A stretch of DNA of 64,000 nt from JAAZHD01 sp012510895 (GTDB lineage: Bacteria > Bacillota > Clostridia > Caldicoprobacterales > DTU083). Positions 26,679 to 34,150 of the stretch are shown in pieces. How positions within the stretch are numbered: the first letter of the stretch is position 1; every line of letters begins with the position of its first letter. Made by a program: the position numbers and the translations under genes. The notes below the pieces were generated by a model. The model saw only the letters and a program-made list of their open reading frames with translations, was not told where the DNA came from and made no database searches. Location: positions 62,001-126,000 of the forward strand of contig JBMNJC010000028.1 of the NCBI GenBank assembly GCA_050951465.1, written 5' to 3'.

Positions 26679-27851
26679 ATGAGCTGTTTTATACCGCATA
26701 TTGATTTAGAGTATATGATAAGAATACGCAGGCAGCTTCATAAATACCCGGAACTTCAGTTTGAACTGCCGAGGACATTGGAACTTGTGCGCTCTGAGCT
26801 CAGAAATATGGATATTACCTTTACCGAAAAATATGGGAAGAGCAGCATAGCAGCATATATGAATGAAGACAAGCCAGGCTTCACTATTGCCTTACGTGCT
26901 GATATGGATGCCCTTCCCATTACTGAGATAAATAATGTTGAATACAAATCACGTATTGACGGACAAATGCATGCCTGTGGTCATGATGTACATACTGCGG
27001 CCCTTCTGGGAACCATAAAGGCTTTAAATGCTGTAAAGGACAAAATAAACTGCCGGCTTGTATTTATATTTCAGGCTTCTGAAGAAGGTCCAAGCGGCGC
27101 CAGGCTCATGGTAGAGGATAATGTAACCGATGAATTCGATTTAATTATCGGATGTCATGTAGATAATACCCTGGACGTGGGCAGCATAATGGCACGAAGC
27201 GGTGTAACTCTTGCTTCATCTGATTATTTCAGAATAGATCTTTACGGTACTGCCGGCCATGCAGCTGCACCGCATGCAGCAAAAGATGCTCTTCAGATGG
27301 GTGTGAAATTATATAATGAGCTTATGGGGATATCACGTGAAATTAATCCCACAATTCCCAATGTGCTTACAGTCAGCATATTAAAGGCCGGAGAGAAGCC
27401 GAATATTATTTCCGATCACTGTTATTTGGAAGGTACTGTTCGAACACATTCAGATGAAATAGCAGAATATATTCGCAGAAGAATCGTGAATTTATCCGAA
27501 GAAATTGCCAGGCAGCACGGCGGCAGAAGCAATGTTGAGTTAAATATAGGTTATGGCACCGTTATAAGCCATCCTGTAATAGCATCAGAATTGCAAAGGG
27601 CTGCCAGGGACGCGGGAGTCAATGTAGTGCTGCCGGAGAGTCCTCCTGCAATGTATGCTGAAGATTTTGCATATTATATAAAACATAAACCGGGTGCATT
27701 CTTTTTTCTTGGCACAAGGAACATAGAAAAAGGATTTACGGCTATGACCCATAATAATGATTTTGACGTTGATGAAAAAGCATTGGAATATGCTGCAAAA
27801 GTATTCTGTCAGTTCATATTCAATAATATGGACGGTCTTACACTTGAATAG
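26679..27851 (+). CDS. M20 family amidohydrolase (N-acyl amino acid/aminobenzoyl-type)
   Basis: 390 aa. ATG 26679 has GAGAGGAAG in front; the longer frame from 26625 overlaps the previous gene without an RBS. Metal-binding signatures: ACGHDVHTA, QASEEGPSGA and YAEDFAYY, plus HAAAPHAAKDAL dimerisation/catalytic His region and RADMDALPI. The family hydrolyses amide bonds of N-acyl amino acids, hippurate, IAA-amino acid conjugates and similar compounds. Co-transcription with a Gfo/Idh/MocA dehydrogenase suggests processing of an N-acylated sugar derivative, but this is only inference. A second M20 enzyme lies at 57.1 kb. Confidence 0.88.
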   Translation: MSCFIPHIDLEYMIRIRRQLHKYPELQFELPRTLELVRSELRNMDITFTEKYGKSSIAAYMNEDKPGFTIALRADMDALPITEINNVEYKSRIDGQMHACGHDVHTAALLGTIKALNAVKDKINCRLVFIFQASEEGPSGARLMVEDNVTDEFDLIIGCHVDNTLDVGSIMARSGVTLASSDYFRIDLYGTAGHAAAPHAAKDALQMGVKLYNELMGISREINPTIPNVLTVSILKAGEKPNIISDHCYLEGTVRTHSDEIAEYIRRRIVNLSEEIARQHGGRSNVELNIGYGTVISHPVIASELQRAARDAGVNVVLPESPPAMYAEDFAYYIKHKPGAFFFLGTRNIEKGFTAMTHNNDFDVDEKALEYAAKVFCQFIFNNMDGLTLE

Positions 27852-27860
27852 GCTTTAGTT

Positions 27861-27891
27861 TAGGGTAGTGGATTTTTGTCGAACTACCCTA
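27861..27891. repeat. Perfect inverted repeat after the M20 gene
   Basis: TAGGGTAGT (27861-27869) / ACTACCCTA (27883-27891), 13-base loop. There is no T tract (ATATAATAATT follows), so it is either a weak terminator or an operator for the glycosylase gene downstream. Confidence 0.5.
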
Positions 27892-27936
27892 TATAATAAT
27901 TAAAATAACAATTTACACATCAAAGGGGTACAGGGC

Positions 27937-28827
27937 TTGGAAATTATAGAATGTGGAAATGAAGTCAGGGTATATGGGGTAACTGACTTTTGCCTGGAGC
28001 ATATTTTCGAATGCGGACAAGCTTTTCGCTGGAATAGAAGTCAAAAAGGGTATACAGGTATTGCGGCAGGCAAGGTTATTAATGTGGACTATATGGAAGA
28101 GGATCAGGTTTTAATACTTAAAGGCTGTACAACCGATGAGTTTAATGAATTCTGGAAACATTATTTTGATCTGACCAGAGATTACAGCCAAATAAAGATG
28201 GACCTGTCATCCAATGACCAGATTATGGAGGAAGCAGTCAGATACGGATGGGGAATACGCATATTGAACCAGGATCCCTGGGAAACACTTATTTCTTTTA
28301 TAATATCGGCTAACAATAATATTACCAGAATAAAGGGTATTATTGAAAAACTGTCCAGAAAATTCGGAAAGCAAATTTCCGGGGAAGGTAATGAAGGTTC
28401 CCCCTGCTATTCCTTTCCTTCGCCCCTATCCCTGGCCCTTGCAGACGAGGAGGATCTGAAAGCCTGCGGCTGCGGTTATAGAGGGAAGTATATAAAACAT
28501 ACAGCGGGCATGGTGGTCAATGGATTGATAGACATTTACGGGCTGAAAAACCTCTCGTATGAAGAGGCTCATAGAGAGCTGGTTAAATGTATGGGAGTAG
28601 GAGATAAGGTCGCTGATTGTATCCTGCTGTTTTCAATGGAAAAGGCAGAGGCCTTTCCTGTAGACGTATGGGTTAAACGAATTATGGAATCCCTCTATAT
28701 TGGTCATACCATACCGAAAGGGAAGATAAAGACTTACGCCAAAAAACTTTTTGGCCCTTATGCAGGACTGGCTCAGCAATATCTGTTCTATTACGCCAGG
28801 GAAAAGAAAATAGGTAAAAAGGAGTAG
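27937..28827 (+). CDS. ogg: 8-oxoguanine DNA glycosylase/AP lyase (OGG1-like)
   Basis: 296 aa. Base excision repair enzyme removing 8-oxoguanine. The N-terminal OGG domain (FECGQAFRWNR), the glycosylase core with ISANNNITRIKGIIEKL, and a helix-hairpin-helix CMGVGDKVADCILLF with the catalytic Lys/Asp (VDVWVKRIM) are visible. TTG 27937 is the start, after AAAGGGGTACAGG. Length agrees with bacterial OGG-type members of Firmicutes. Confidence 0.88.
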   Translation: MEIIECGNEVRVYGVTDFCLEHIFECGQAFRWNRSQKGYTGIAAGKVINVDYMEEDQVLILKGCTTDEFNEFWKHYFDLTRDYSQIKMDLSSNDQIMEEAVRYGWGIRILNQDPWETLISFIISANNNITRIKGIIEKLSRKFGKQISGEGNEGSPCYSFPSPLSLALADEEDLKACGCGYRGKYIKHTAGMVVNGLIDIYGLKNLSYEEAHRELVKCMGVGDKVADCILLFSMEKAEAFPVDVWVKRIMESLYIGHTIPKGKIKTYAKKLFGPYAGLAQQYLFYYAREKKIGKKE

Positions 28828-28833
28828 GTTGAT

Positions 28834-29712
28834 TTGTGGGGAACTATTGTTAACGCAATGGCTGTTATTTTAGGCGGTTTATTAGGAGTTTTAATCCGAA
28901 ATGGATTCAGTAAAAAGGTACGCCTGGTTGGTTTAGCTGTACTTGCAGCTGTCGCCGGGCCCCTGTCCATTATTGGGCTTCTTACGGATTATATTAATCC
29001 TCTTTTAGTTATAACCGGAAGCATTGCTGCCTGCTTGCTGTGGCTTGGACTTTGCTGGCTGCTCAGAAACGGACTGCCCGAAGCCTACAGCAATATTATT
29101 ATGCAGGGGATCGGACTGGCCGTCGTTATAATTGGAGTATCCAATTCACTGGAAACTCAAAATATGCTTTTAGTTATCATCAGTCTTGTGATTGGCGGGA
29201 TAATCGGTCAGGCACTTGGCATTGAAAAGAAACTTAATACATTAGGCCAAATAGCGCAGAAGAAAATGAGCGGTGGTGAAAACAGCACCATAGCTCAGGG
29301 TTTCGTTACTGCCAGTCTTATTTTCTGCGTAGGAGCCATGGCCATAGTTGGAGCATTGGATTCGGGTATTAAGGGAGACCATGTAACCCTTTATGCCAAA
29401 TCAATGCTGGACGGCATTACGTCCATTGTACTGGCCTCCGCTTTGGGAGCAGGTGTTTTATTGTCAGCAGCAGCTGTGTTCGTATATCAGGGAGCAATTA
29501 CACTTGCTTCCGGAGCTGTTGCTCCCTTTTTATCTGATATGGTTATAGACGAGATGACTGCAGTAGGCGGAGTTCTTATTATTGGAATCGGACTTTCAAT
29601 GCTTAAAATAAGGGATTTTAATATTGGGAATCTGCTGCCTGCAATTTTGATCCCCCCATTTTATTTTTCTTTAATTCCATGGATGGGAAGATTGCTGGAA
29701 TGGTTGTCTTGA
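28834..29712 (+). CDS. DUF554 family membrane protein
   Basis: 292 aa, about eight transmembrane segments, glycine-rich. The start GTIVNAMAVILGGLLGVLIR and SMLDGITSIVLASALGAGV are characteristic of DUF554 (YdfK/YqgA) proteins; family members are usually ~230 aa, so this one has extra internal segments. Function of the family is unknown. TTG 28834 follows AAAAAGGAG, six bases after the glycosylase stop, so the two genes are co-transcribed. The RBS overlaps the end of ogg. Confidence 0.82.
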   Translation: MWGTIVNAMAVILGGLLGVLIRNGFSKKVRLVGLAVLAAVAGPLSIIGLLTDYINPLLVITGSIAACLLWLGLCWLLRNGLPEAYSNIIMQGIGLAVVIIGVSNSLETQNMLLVIISLVIGGIIGQALGIEKKLNTLGQIAQKKMSGGENSTIAQGFVTASLIFCVGAMAIVGALDSGIKGDHVTLYAKSMLDGITSIVLASALGAGVLLSAAAVFVYQGAITLASGAVAPFLSDMVIDEMTAVGGVLIIGIGLSMLKIRDFNIGNLLPAILIPPFYFSLIPWMGRLLEWLS

Positions 29713-29781
29713 CACGCTTTATCCCATTTGTTACACTAAGTGATAATATTTAAAGATAAACACAAATAATGAAGAAAGGGT

Positions 29782-31248
29782 GTGTTTTATATTAGCCGGT
29801 TGATTGAAAAAGAAGGTTTGACCTTCGATGATGTTTTATTGGTGCCTCTGGAATCTGAAGTTTTGCCAAGCCAGGCAGATCTTACCACATGGCTGACCCG
29901 CAAAATCAAACTTAACATCCCCCTTATGAGCGCAGCTATGGATACAGTAACGGAAGCTAGAATGGCTATTGCCATAGCCAGAGAAGGCGGGATAGGAATT
30001 ATACACAAGAATATGTCTATAGAGGAACAGGCAGATCAGGTAGACAAGGTAAAGCGTTCGGAACATGGGGTTATAGTAGACCCTTTCTATCTTTCTGCTG
30101 ATCATTTGCTTTCCGATGCCATGAACCTTATGGCAAAATACCGGATTTCCGGAGTCCCCATTACTGAAAACGGGAAATTGATAGGTATTATCACCAACAG
30201 AGATATCCGTTTTGAGACAGACTTTTCCAGAAAAATCCGGGATGTAATGACATCTGAGAATCTGGTTACTGCACCTGAAGGAACTACTCTGGAGGAAGCC
30301 CAGGAAATTCTTCGGCGGCATAAAATAGAAAAACTTCCTATTGTAGATGAAAAAGGAATGCTTAAAGGGTTAATCACCATAAAAGACATTGAGAAGGCAA
30401 TACAGTTTCCAAATTCAGCTAAGGATGAGAACGGGCGTTTGCTGGCAGGGGCCGCTGTTGGAATTGCGAAGGATACTATGGAAAGAGTGGATGCCTTGGT
30501 CCAGGCACAGGTAGATGTCATAGCCGTTGATACAGCCCATGGTCATTCCAAAAATGTATTGGACATGGTAAAAAGAATTAAGAGCAAATATCCGGATCTT
30601 CAGCTTATTGCAGGGAATGTGGCCACTGCAGAGGGCACCAGAGCATTAATTGAGGCCGGAGCAGATTGTGTTAAGGTAGGTATCGGTCCGGGTTCCATCT
30701 GTACCACCCGTGTGGTTGCAGGAATCGGAGTGCCTCAATTTACTGCCATTTATGATTGTACACAGGAAGCAGACAAATATGGAATTCCTGTTATAGCAGA
30801 CGGCGGCATTAAATATTCCGGCGATATCACCAAGGCGATAGCAGCCGGTGCCAGTGTTGTCATGGTAGGCAGTCTTCTGGCGGGAACTGAAGAAAGTCCG
30901 GGGGCTACTGAGATATATCAGGGCCGCAGATTTAAAGTATACAGAGGCATGGGCTCATTGGCTGCCATGGCATCGGGCAGCAAGGATCGTTATTTCCAAG
31001 AGGATACCGACAAAATGGTTCCCGAGGGGGTGGAAGGTCGTGTACCATTCAAAGGGAAGGTGAGCGATACTGTTTACCAGTTAATGGGGGGGTTGCGTTC
31101 CGGAATGGGTTATTGCGGAACACCTACTATAGAAGATCTGAGAACAAAATCTATATTTATTAGAATAACAGGAGCCGGCTTAAAAGAAAGCCATCCGCAT
31201 GATATTTATATCACCAAGGAAGCTCCCAACTATAGCATAGGTGTGTAG
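29782..31248 (+). CDS. guaB: Inosine-5'-monophosphate dehydrogenase
   Basis: 488 aa. Oxidises IMP to XMP, the first committed step to GMP. N-terminal barrel (EGLTFDDVLLVP), two CBS domains (~residues 95-215), catalytic loop with GIGPGSICTTRVV (nucleophilic Cys), flap RYFQED and the C-terminal GMGYCG motif. The start is uncertain: GTG 29782 is used, but the AGAAAGGG ribosome site is only one base before it; an ATT at 29791 would be spaced better and a TTG at 29800 is also in frame. It is followed by guaA 47 bases later, so one transcript converts IMP to GMP. Confidence 0.96.
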   Translation: MFYISRLIEKEGLTFDDVLLVPLESEVLPSQADLTTWLTRKIKLNIPLMSAAMDTVTEARMAIAIAREGGIGIIHKNMSIEEQADQVDKVKRSEHGVIVDPFYLSADHLLSDAMNLMAKYRISGVPITENGKLIGIITNRDIRFETDFSRKIRDVMTSENLVTAPEGTTLEEAQEILRRHKIEKLPIVDEKGMLKGLITIKDIEKAIQFPNSAKDENGRLLAGAAVGIAKDTMERVDALVQAQVDVIAVDTAHGHSKNVLDMVKRIKSKYPDLQLIAGNVATAEGTRALIEAGADCVKVGIGPGSICTTRVVAGIGVPQFTAIYDCTQEADKYGIPVIADGGIKYSGDITKAIAAGASVVMVGSLLAGTEESPGATEIYQGRRFKVYRGMGSLAAMASGSKDRYFQEDTDKMVPEGVEGRVPFKGKVSDTVYQLMGGLRSGMGYCGTPTIEDLRTKSIFIRITGAGLKESHPHDIYITKEAPNYSIGV

Positions 31249-31295
31249 ACAGATTTAGCGCACGGTCAAATCTTTGTGCCTGACCGTTAGGAGGA

Positions 31296-32660
31296 ATGAG
31301 TTTGAAACATAATGAAACAATTATTGTGTTGGACTTTGGAGGGCAATACGGTCAATTGATTGCCCGAAAGGTGAGGGAAGCTAAGGTATATTCTGAAATC
31401 CTGCCTTATAATACAACTTTGGCGCAAATCAGAGAGCAAAACCCGGCGGGTATCATCCTGGCTGCGCCTTCTGCAAATCATTCAGAACTTAAAATCGACA
31501 CAGGAATTTTTCGTTTAGGCATACCTGTACTGGGATTTTCCGGTAAAGCTGACGTATACACTCCATCGGCTGAAATCCATTTATGTGCAACAGAAAATAA
31601 AGAACAAAAATTGCATATAGCACATATACATCCTGAAGAGCTTAATATGACTCCGGGTGAAAAGATGCTGGCTGATTTCCTGTTTAACATCTGCAGTTGT
31701 ATGGGAGATTGGACCATGGCAAATTTTGTTGAGAATTCTGTTATTGATTTAAAGCGCCGGATAGGAAACAAAAAGGTGCTTCTTGCCTTATCTGGCGGCG
31801 TTGACAGTTCTGTAGTGGCGATGCTCATCCATAAAGCGGTGGGCAAAAACTTAACCTGCATTTTTGTAGATCACGGACTTCTGCGCAAAGACGAGGGTGA
31901 CCAAGTAGAAAAGGTTTTCAAAGAAAAATTCAAACTGAATCTGATACGAGTGAATGCCCAGAGACGTTTTCTTTCACGTTTAAAAGGGGTTACAGACCCG
32001 GAAGTAAAGCGGAAAATAATTGGGGAAGAATTCATTCGTGTATTTGAAGAAGAAGCGAAAAAGATCGGACAAGTGGATTTCCTGGCACAGGGGACAATTT
32101 ATCCTGATGTAGTTGAAAGCGGCATAGGAAACGCTTCGGTTATAAAAAGCCACCATAATGTAGGCGGTTTGCCGGAGCATGTTGACTTTAAAGAGATAAT
32201 TGAGCCTATAAGGAATTTATTCAAAGATGAAGTAAGAAAGGCGGGCGAAGAACTGGGCATCCCCAGGGAATTGGTATGGAGGCAGCCCTTCCCTGGACCC
32301 GGCCTGGCAATTCGTATTATAGGCGAGGTAACGGAAAAGAAACTGGAGATATTGCGGGAAGCAGACGCGATCTTCCGGGAAGAAATAGCAAGAGCAGGCC
32401 TGGATCGGGAAATCTGGCAGTATTTTGCCGTATTGACCAATATAAGAAGTGTAGGTGTTTCAGGAGATGAGAGAACCTACGATTATACTATTGCTTTGCG
32501 GGCTGTGAACAGCATTGATGCCATGACTGCTGACTGGGCCAGAATACCTCATGAAGTATTGGCAAAAGTATCCGGCCGCATAGTCAATGAGGTTAAACAT
32601 GTAAATCGGATTGTTTATGATATTACAGGCAAGCCGCCGGCCACAATCGAATTTGAATAG
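31296..32660 (+). CDS. guaA: GMP synthase with degenerate glutaminase domain
   Basis: 454 aa, against ~510 aa for glutamine-hydrolysing GuaA. It aminates XMP to GMP. N-terminal GATase domain is recognisable (IVLDFGGQYGQLIARKVRE) but SGGP is replaced (ILAAPSANHS), the catalytic GICYG is GFSGK with Ser82 instead of Cys, and only 30 residues separate it from H112-P-E114 (about 95 in E. coli), so ~65 residues are deleted. The ATP-pyrophosphatase domain is intact (LALSGGVDSS at 164-172, DHGLLRK, HHNVGGLP) as is the C-terminal dimerisation domain (TYDYTIALRAV). No frameshift: one continuous frame, ATG after TAGGAGGAATG... Ammonia-dependent activity is inferred. Confidence 0.95.
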   Translation: MSLKHNETIIVLDFGGQYGQLIARKVREAKVYSEILPYNTTLAQIREQNPAGIILAAPSANHSELKIDTGIFRLGIPVLGFSGKADVYTPSAEIHLCATENKEQKLHIAHIHPEELNMTPGEKMLADFLFNICSCMGDWTMANFVENSVIDLKRRIGNKKVLLALSGGVDSSVVAMLIHKAVGKNLTCIFVDHGLLRKDEGDQVEKVFKEKFKLNLIRVNAQRRFLSRLKGVTDPEVKRKIIGEEFIRVFEEEAKKIGQVDFLAQGTIYPDVVESGIGNASVIKSHHNVGGLPEHVDFKEIIEPIRNLFKDEVRKAGEELGIPRELVWRQPFPGPGLAIRIIGEVTEKKLEILREADAIFREEIARAGLDREIWQYFAVLTNIRSVGVSGDERTYDYTIALRAVNSIDAMTADWARIPHEVLAKVSGRIVNEVKHVNRIVYDITGKPPATIEFE

Positions 32661-32711
32661 GCGCGTGTGCAACTTCAATTATATATAATGTAAATTAAGG
32701 CAGGTGTGCAA

Positions 32712-33989
32712 ATGGATAGGAAAATAGAAACCAAGTCCCTGCATGAGGGCTGGAAACCTGGTAGAGGAGAGCCGCGGCAATTACCAATTTATCAGAGCAC
32801 AACGTTTAAATACAATACCAGCGACGAGATGGGACAGCTCTTTGATCTGGAGGCAGAAGGATATTTTTATACAAGACTTCAAAACCCTACTAATGATGCT
32901 GTGGCTGCAAAAATATGCTCCCTGGAGGGCGGGGTAGCTGCAATGCTGACTTCATCAGGACAGGCAGCAAACTTTTTTGCCATCTTCAACATTTGTGAAG
33001 CCGGCGACCACTTTATTTCTTCCTCAGCTATTTATGGCGGCACATATAATCTTTTTAATGTTACCATGAAAAAAATGGGAATCGAATGCACATTCGTGGA
33101 TCAGGATTTACCGGCGGAAGAGCTGAAAAAATATTTTAAACCAAATACCAAGGCTGTTTTCGGCGAGACTATTACAAATCCAACCCTGGCTGTTCTGGAT
33201 CTGGAGAAATTTGCTGAATTAGCCCATTCACACGGTGTGCCCCTAATTGTTGACAATACCTTTGCTACCCCGGTTAACTGCAGGCCCTTTGAGTGGGGAG
33301 TTGATATTGTAACTCATTCTACGACCAAGTATATGGACGGTCATGCAGTAGGGGTCGGAGGATGCATAGTAGACAGCGGCAACTTTGACTGGTTGAAATA
33401 TGCCGAAAGATTTCCGGGGTTGACTACTCCGGATGAGTCCTATCACGGTTTAATTTATGCTGAAAAATTCGGCAAAGCCGCTTACATAACAAAAGCTACC
33501 GTTCAATTAATGCGGGATCTGGGTTCCATCCAGTCCCCTCAGAATGCATTTTATCTGAATATAGGCCTGGAGACCCTTCCTATCAGAATGGAAAGACACT
33601 GCAGGAATGCTTTGGAAACAGCCAAATTTTTAGAAAACCATGAAAAAATAGCCTGGGTCAATTATCCGGAACTGGAGAGCAGTAAATACTACAGTTTGGC
33701 AAAAAAATATCTGCCAAACGGCTCTTGCGGAGTTGTTTCCTTTGCCATTAAAGGTGGAAGAGATGAATCTATCAGGTTTATGGACAAGTTAGAATTGGCT
33801 TCTATAGTTACCCATGTAGCAGACAGTAAGACATGCATTCTTCATCCGGCCAGTCACACCCACAGGCAGCTTACTTATGAGCAGCTGAAAGAGGCAGGAA
33901 TTGCACCTGATCTGATTCGGCTGTCAGTTGGCCTGGAGAACATAGAGGATATTATTGCTGATTTAAAACAGGCGCTTGATCAAATATAA
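32712..33989 (+). CDS. metY: O-acetylhomoserine (thiol)-lyase / Cys-Met metabolism PLP enzyme
   Basis: 425 aa. PLP lysine in HSTTKYMDGH; other motifs YTRLQNPTNDA, SGQAANFFA, ETITNPTL, HPASHTHRQL. Closest to O-acetylhomoserine aminocarboxypropyltransferase (direct sulfhydrylation), which forms homocysteine from sulfide. Methionine gamma-lyase is the main alternative because the families overlap. ATG 32712 (a GTG lies six bases earlier) follows AAGGCAGGTG. Position 50 bases after guaA suggests joint transcription. No SAM riboswitch is present in the short gap. Confidence 0.9.
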   Translation: MDRKIETKSLHEGWKPGRGEPRQLPIYQSTTFKYNTSDEMGQLFDLEAEGYFYTRLQNPTNDAVAAKICSLEGGVAAMLTSSGQAANFFAIFNICEAGDHFISSSAIYGGTYNLFNVTMKKMGIECTFVDQDLPAEELKKYFKPNTKAVFGETITNPTLAVLDLEKFAELAHSHGVPLIVDNTFATPVNCRPFEWGVDIVTHSTTKYMDGHAVGVGGCIVDSGNFDWLKYAERFPGLTTPDESYHGLIYAEKFGKAAYITKATVQLMRDLGSIQSPQNAFYLNIGLETLPIRMERHCRNALETAKFLENHEKIAWVNYPELESSKYYSLAKKYLPNGSCGVVSFAIKGGRDESIRFMDKLELASIVTHVADSKTCILHPASHTHRQLTYEQLKEAGIAPDLIRLSVGLENIEDIIADLKQALDQI

Positions 33990-33998
33990 GAGCATATA

Positions 33999-34049
33999 AG
34001 AAGCAGTCTCTGAAAGATGTAAATCATATAATTCGGAGGCTTCTTTTTA
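33999..34049 (+). terminator. Rho-independent terminator after metY
   Basis: AGAAGC (33999-34004) with CTC pairs / GAG and GCTTCT (34039-34044), followed by a T tract. Confidence 0.7.
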
Positions 34050-34150
34050 TATAAATACAATAGGCCAACTGTGTTACATATAATCTATTCTCAAATCGTC
34101 TGTATAATGTTGTTTAAAAATTAAAGTTAAAAATCGTGGGGGTATTTTAG

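Noticed and set aside
29782..29800. Alternative guaB starts (ATT 29791, TTG 29800)
   Set aside because: GTG 29782 keeps the family N-terminus; the SD spacing is poor but not decisive, so the uncertainty is noted in the entry rather than a new start being called.
34080..34108. Promoter with TATAAT 34103-34108 for the GH-like gene
   Set aside because: No acceptable -35 at 16-18 bases; mentioned only as a -10-like box.
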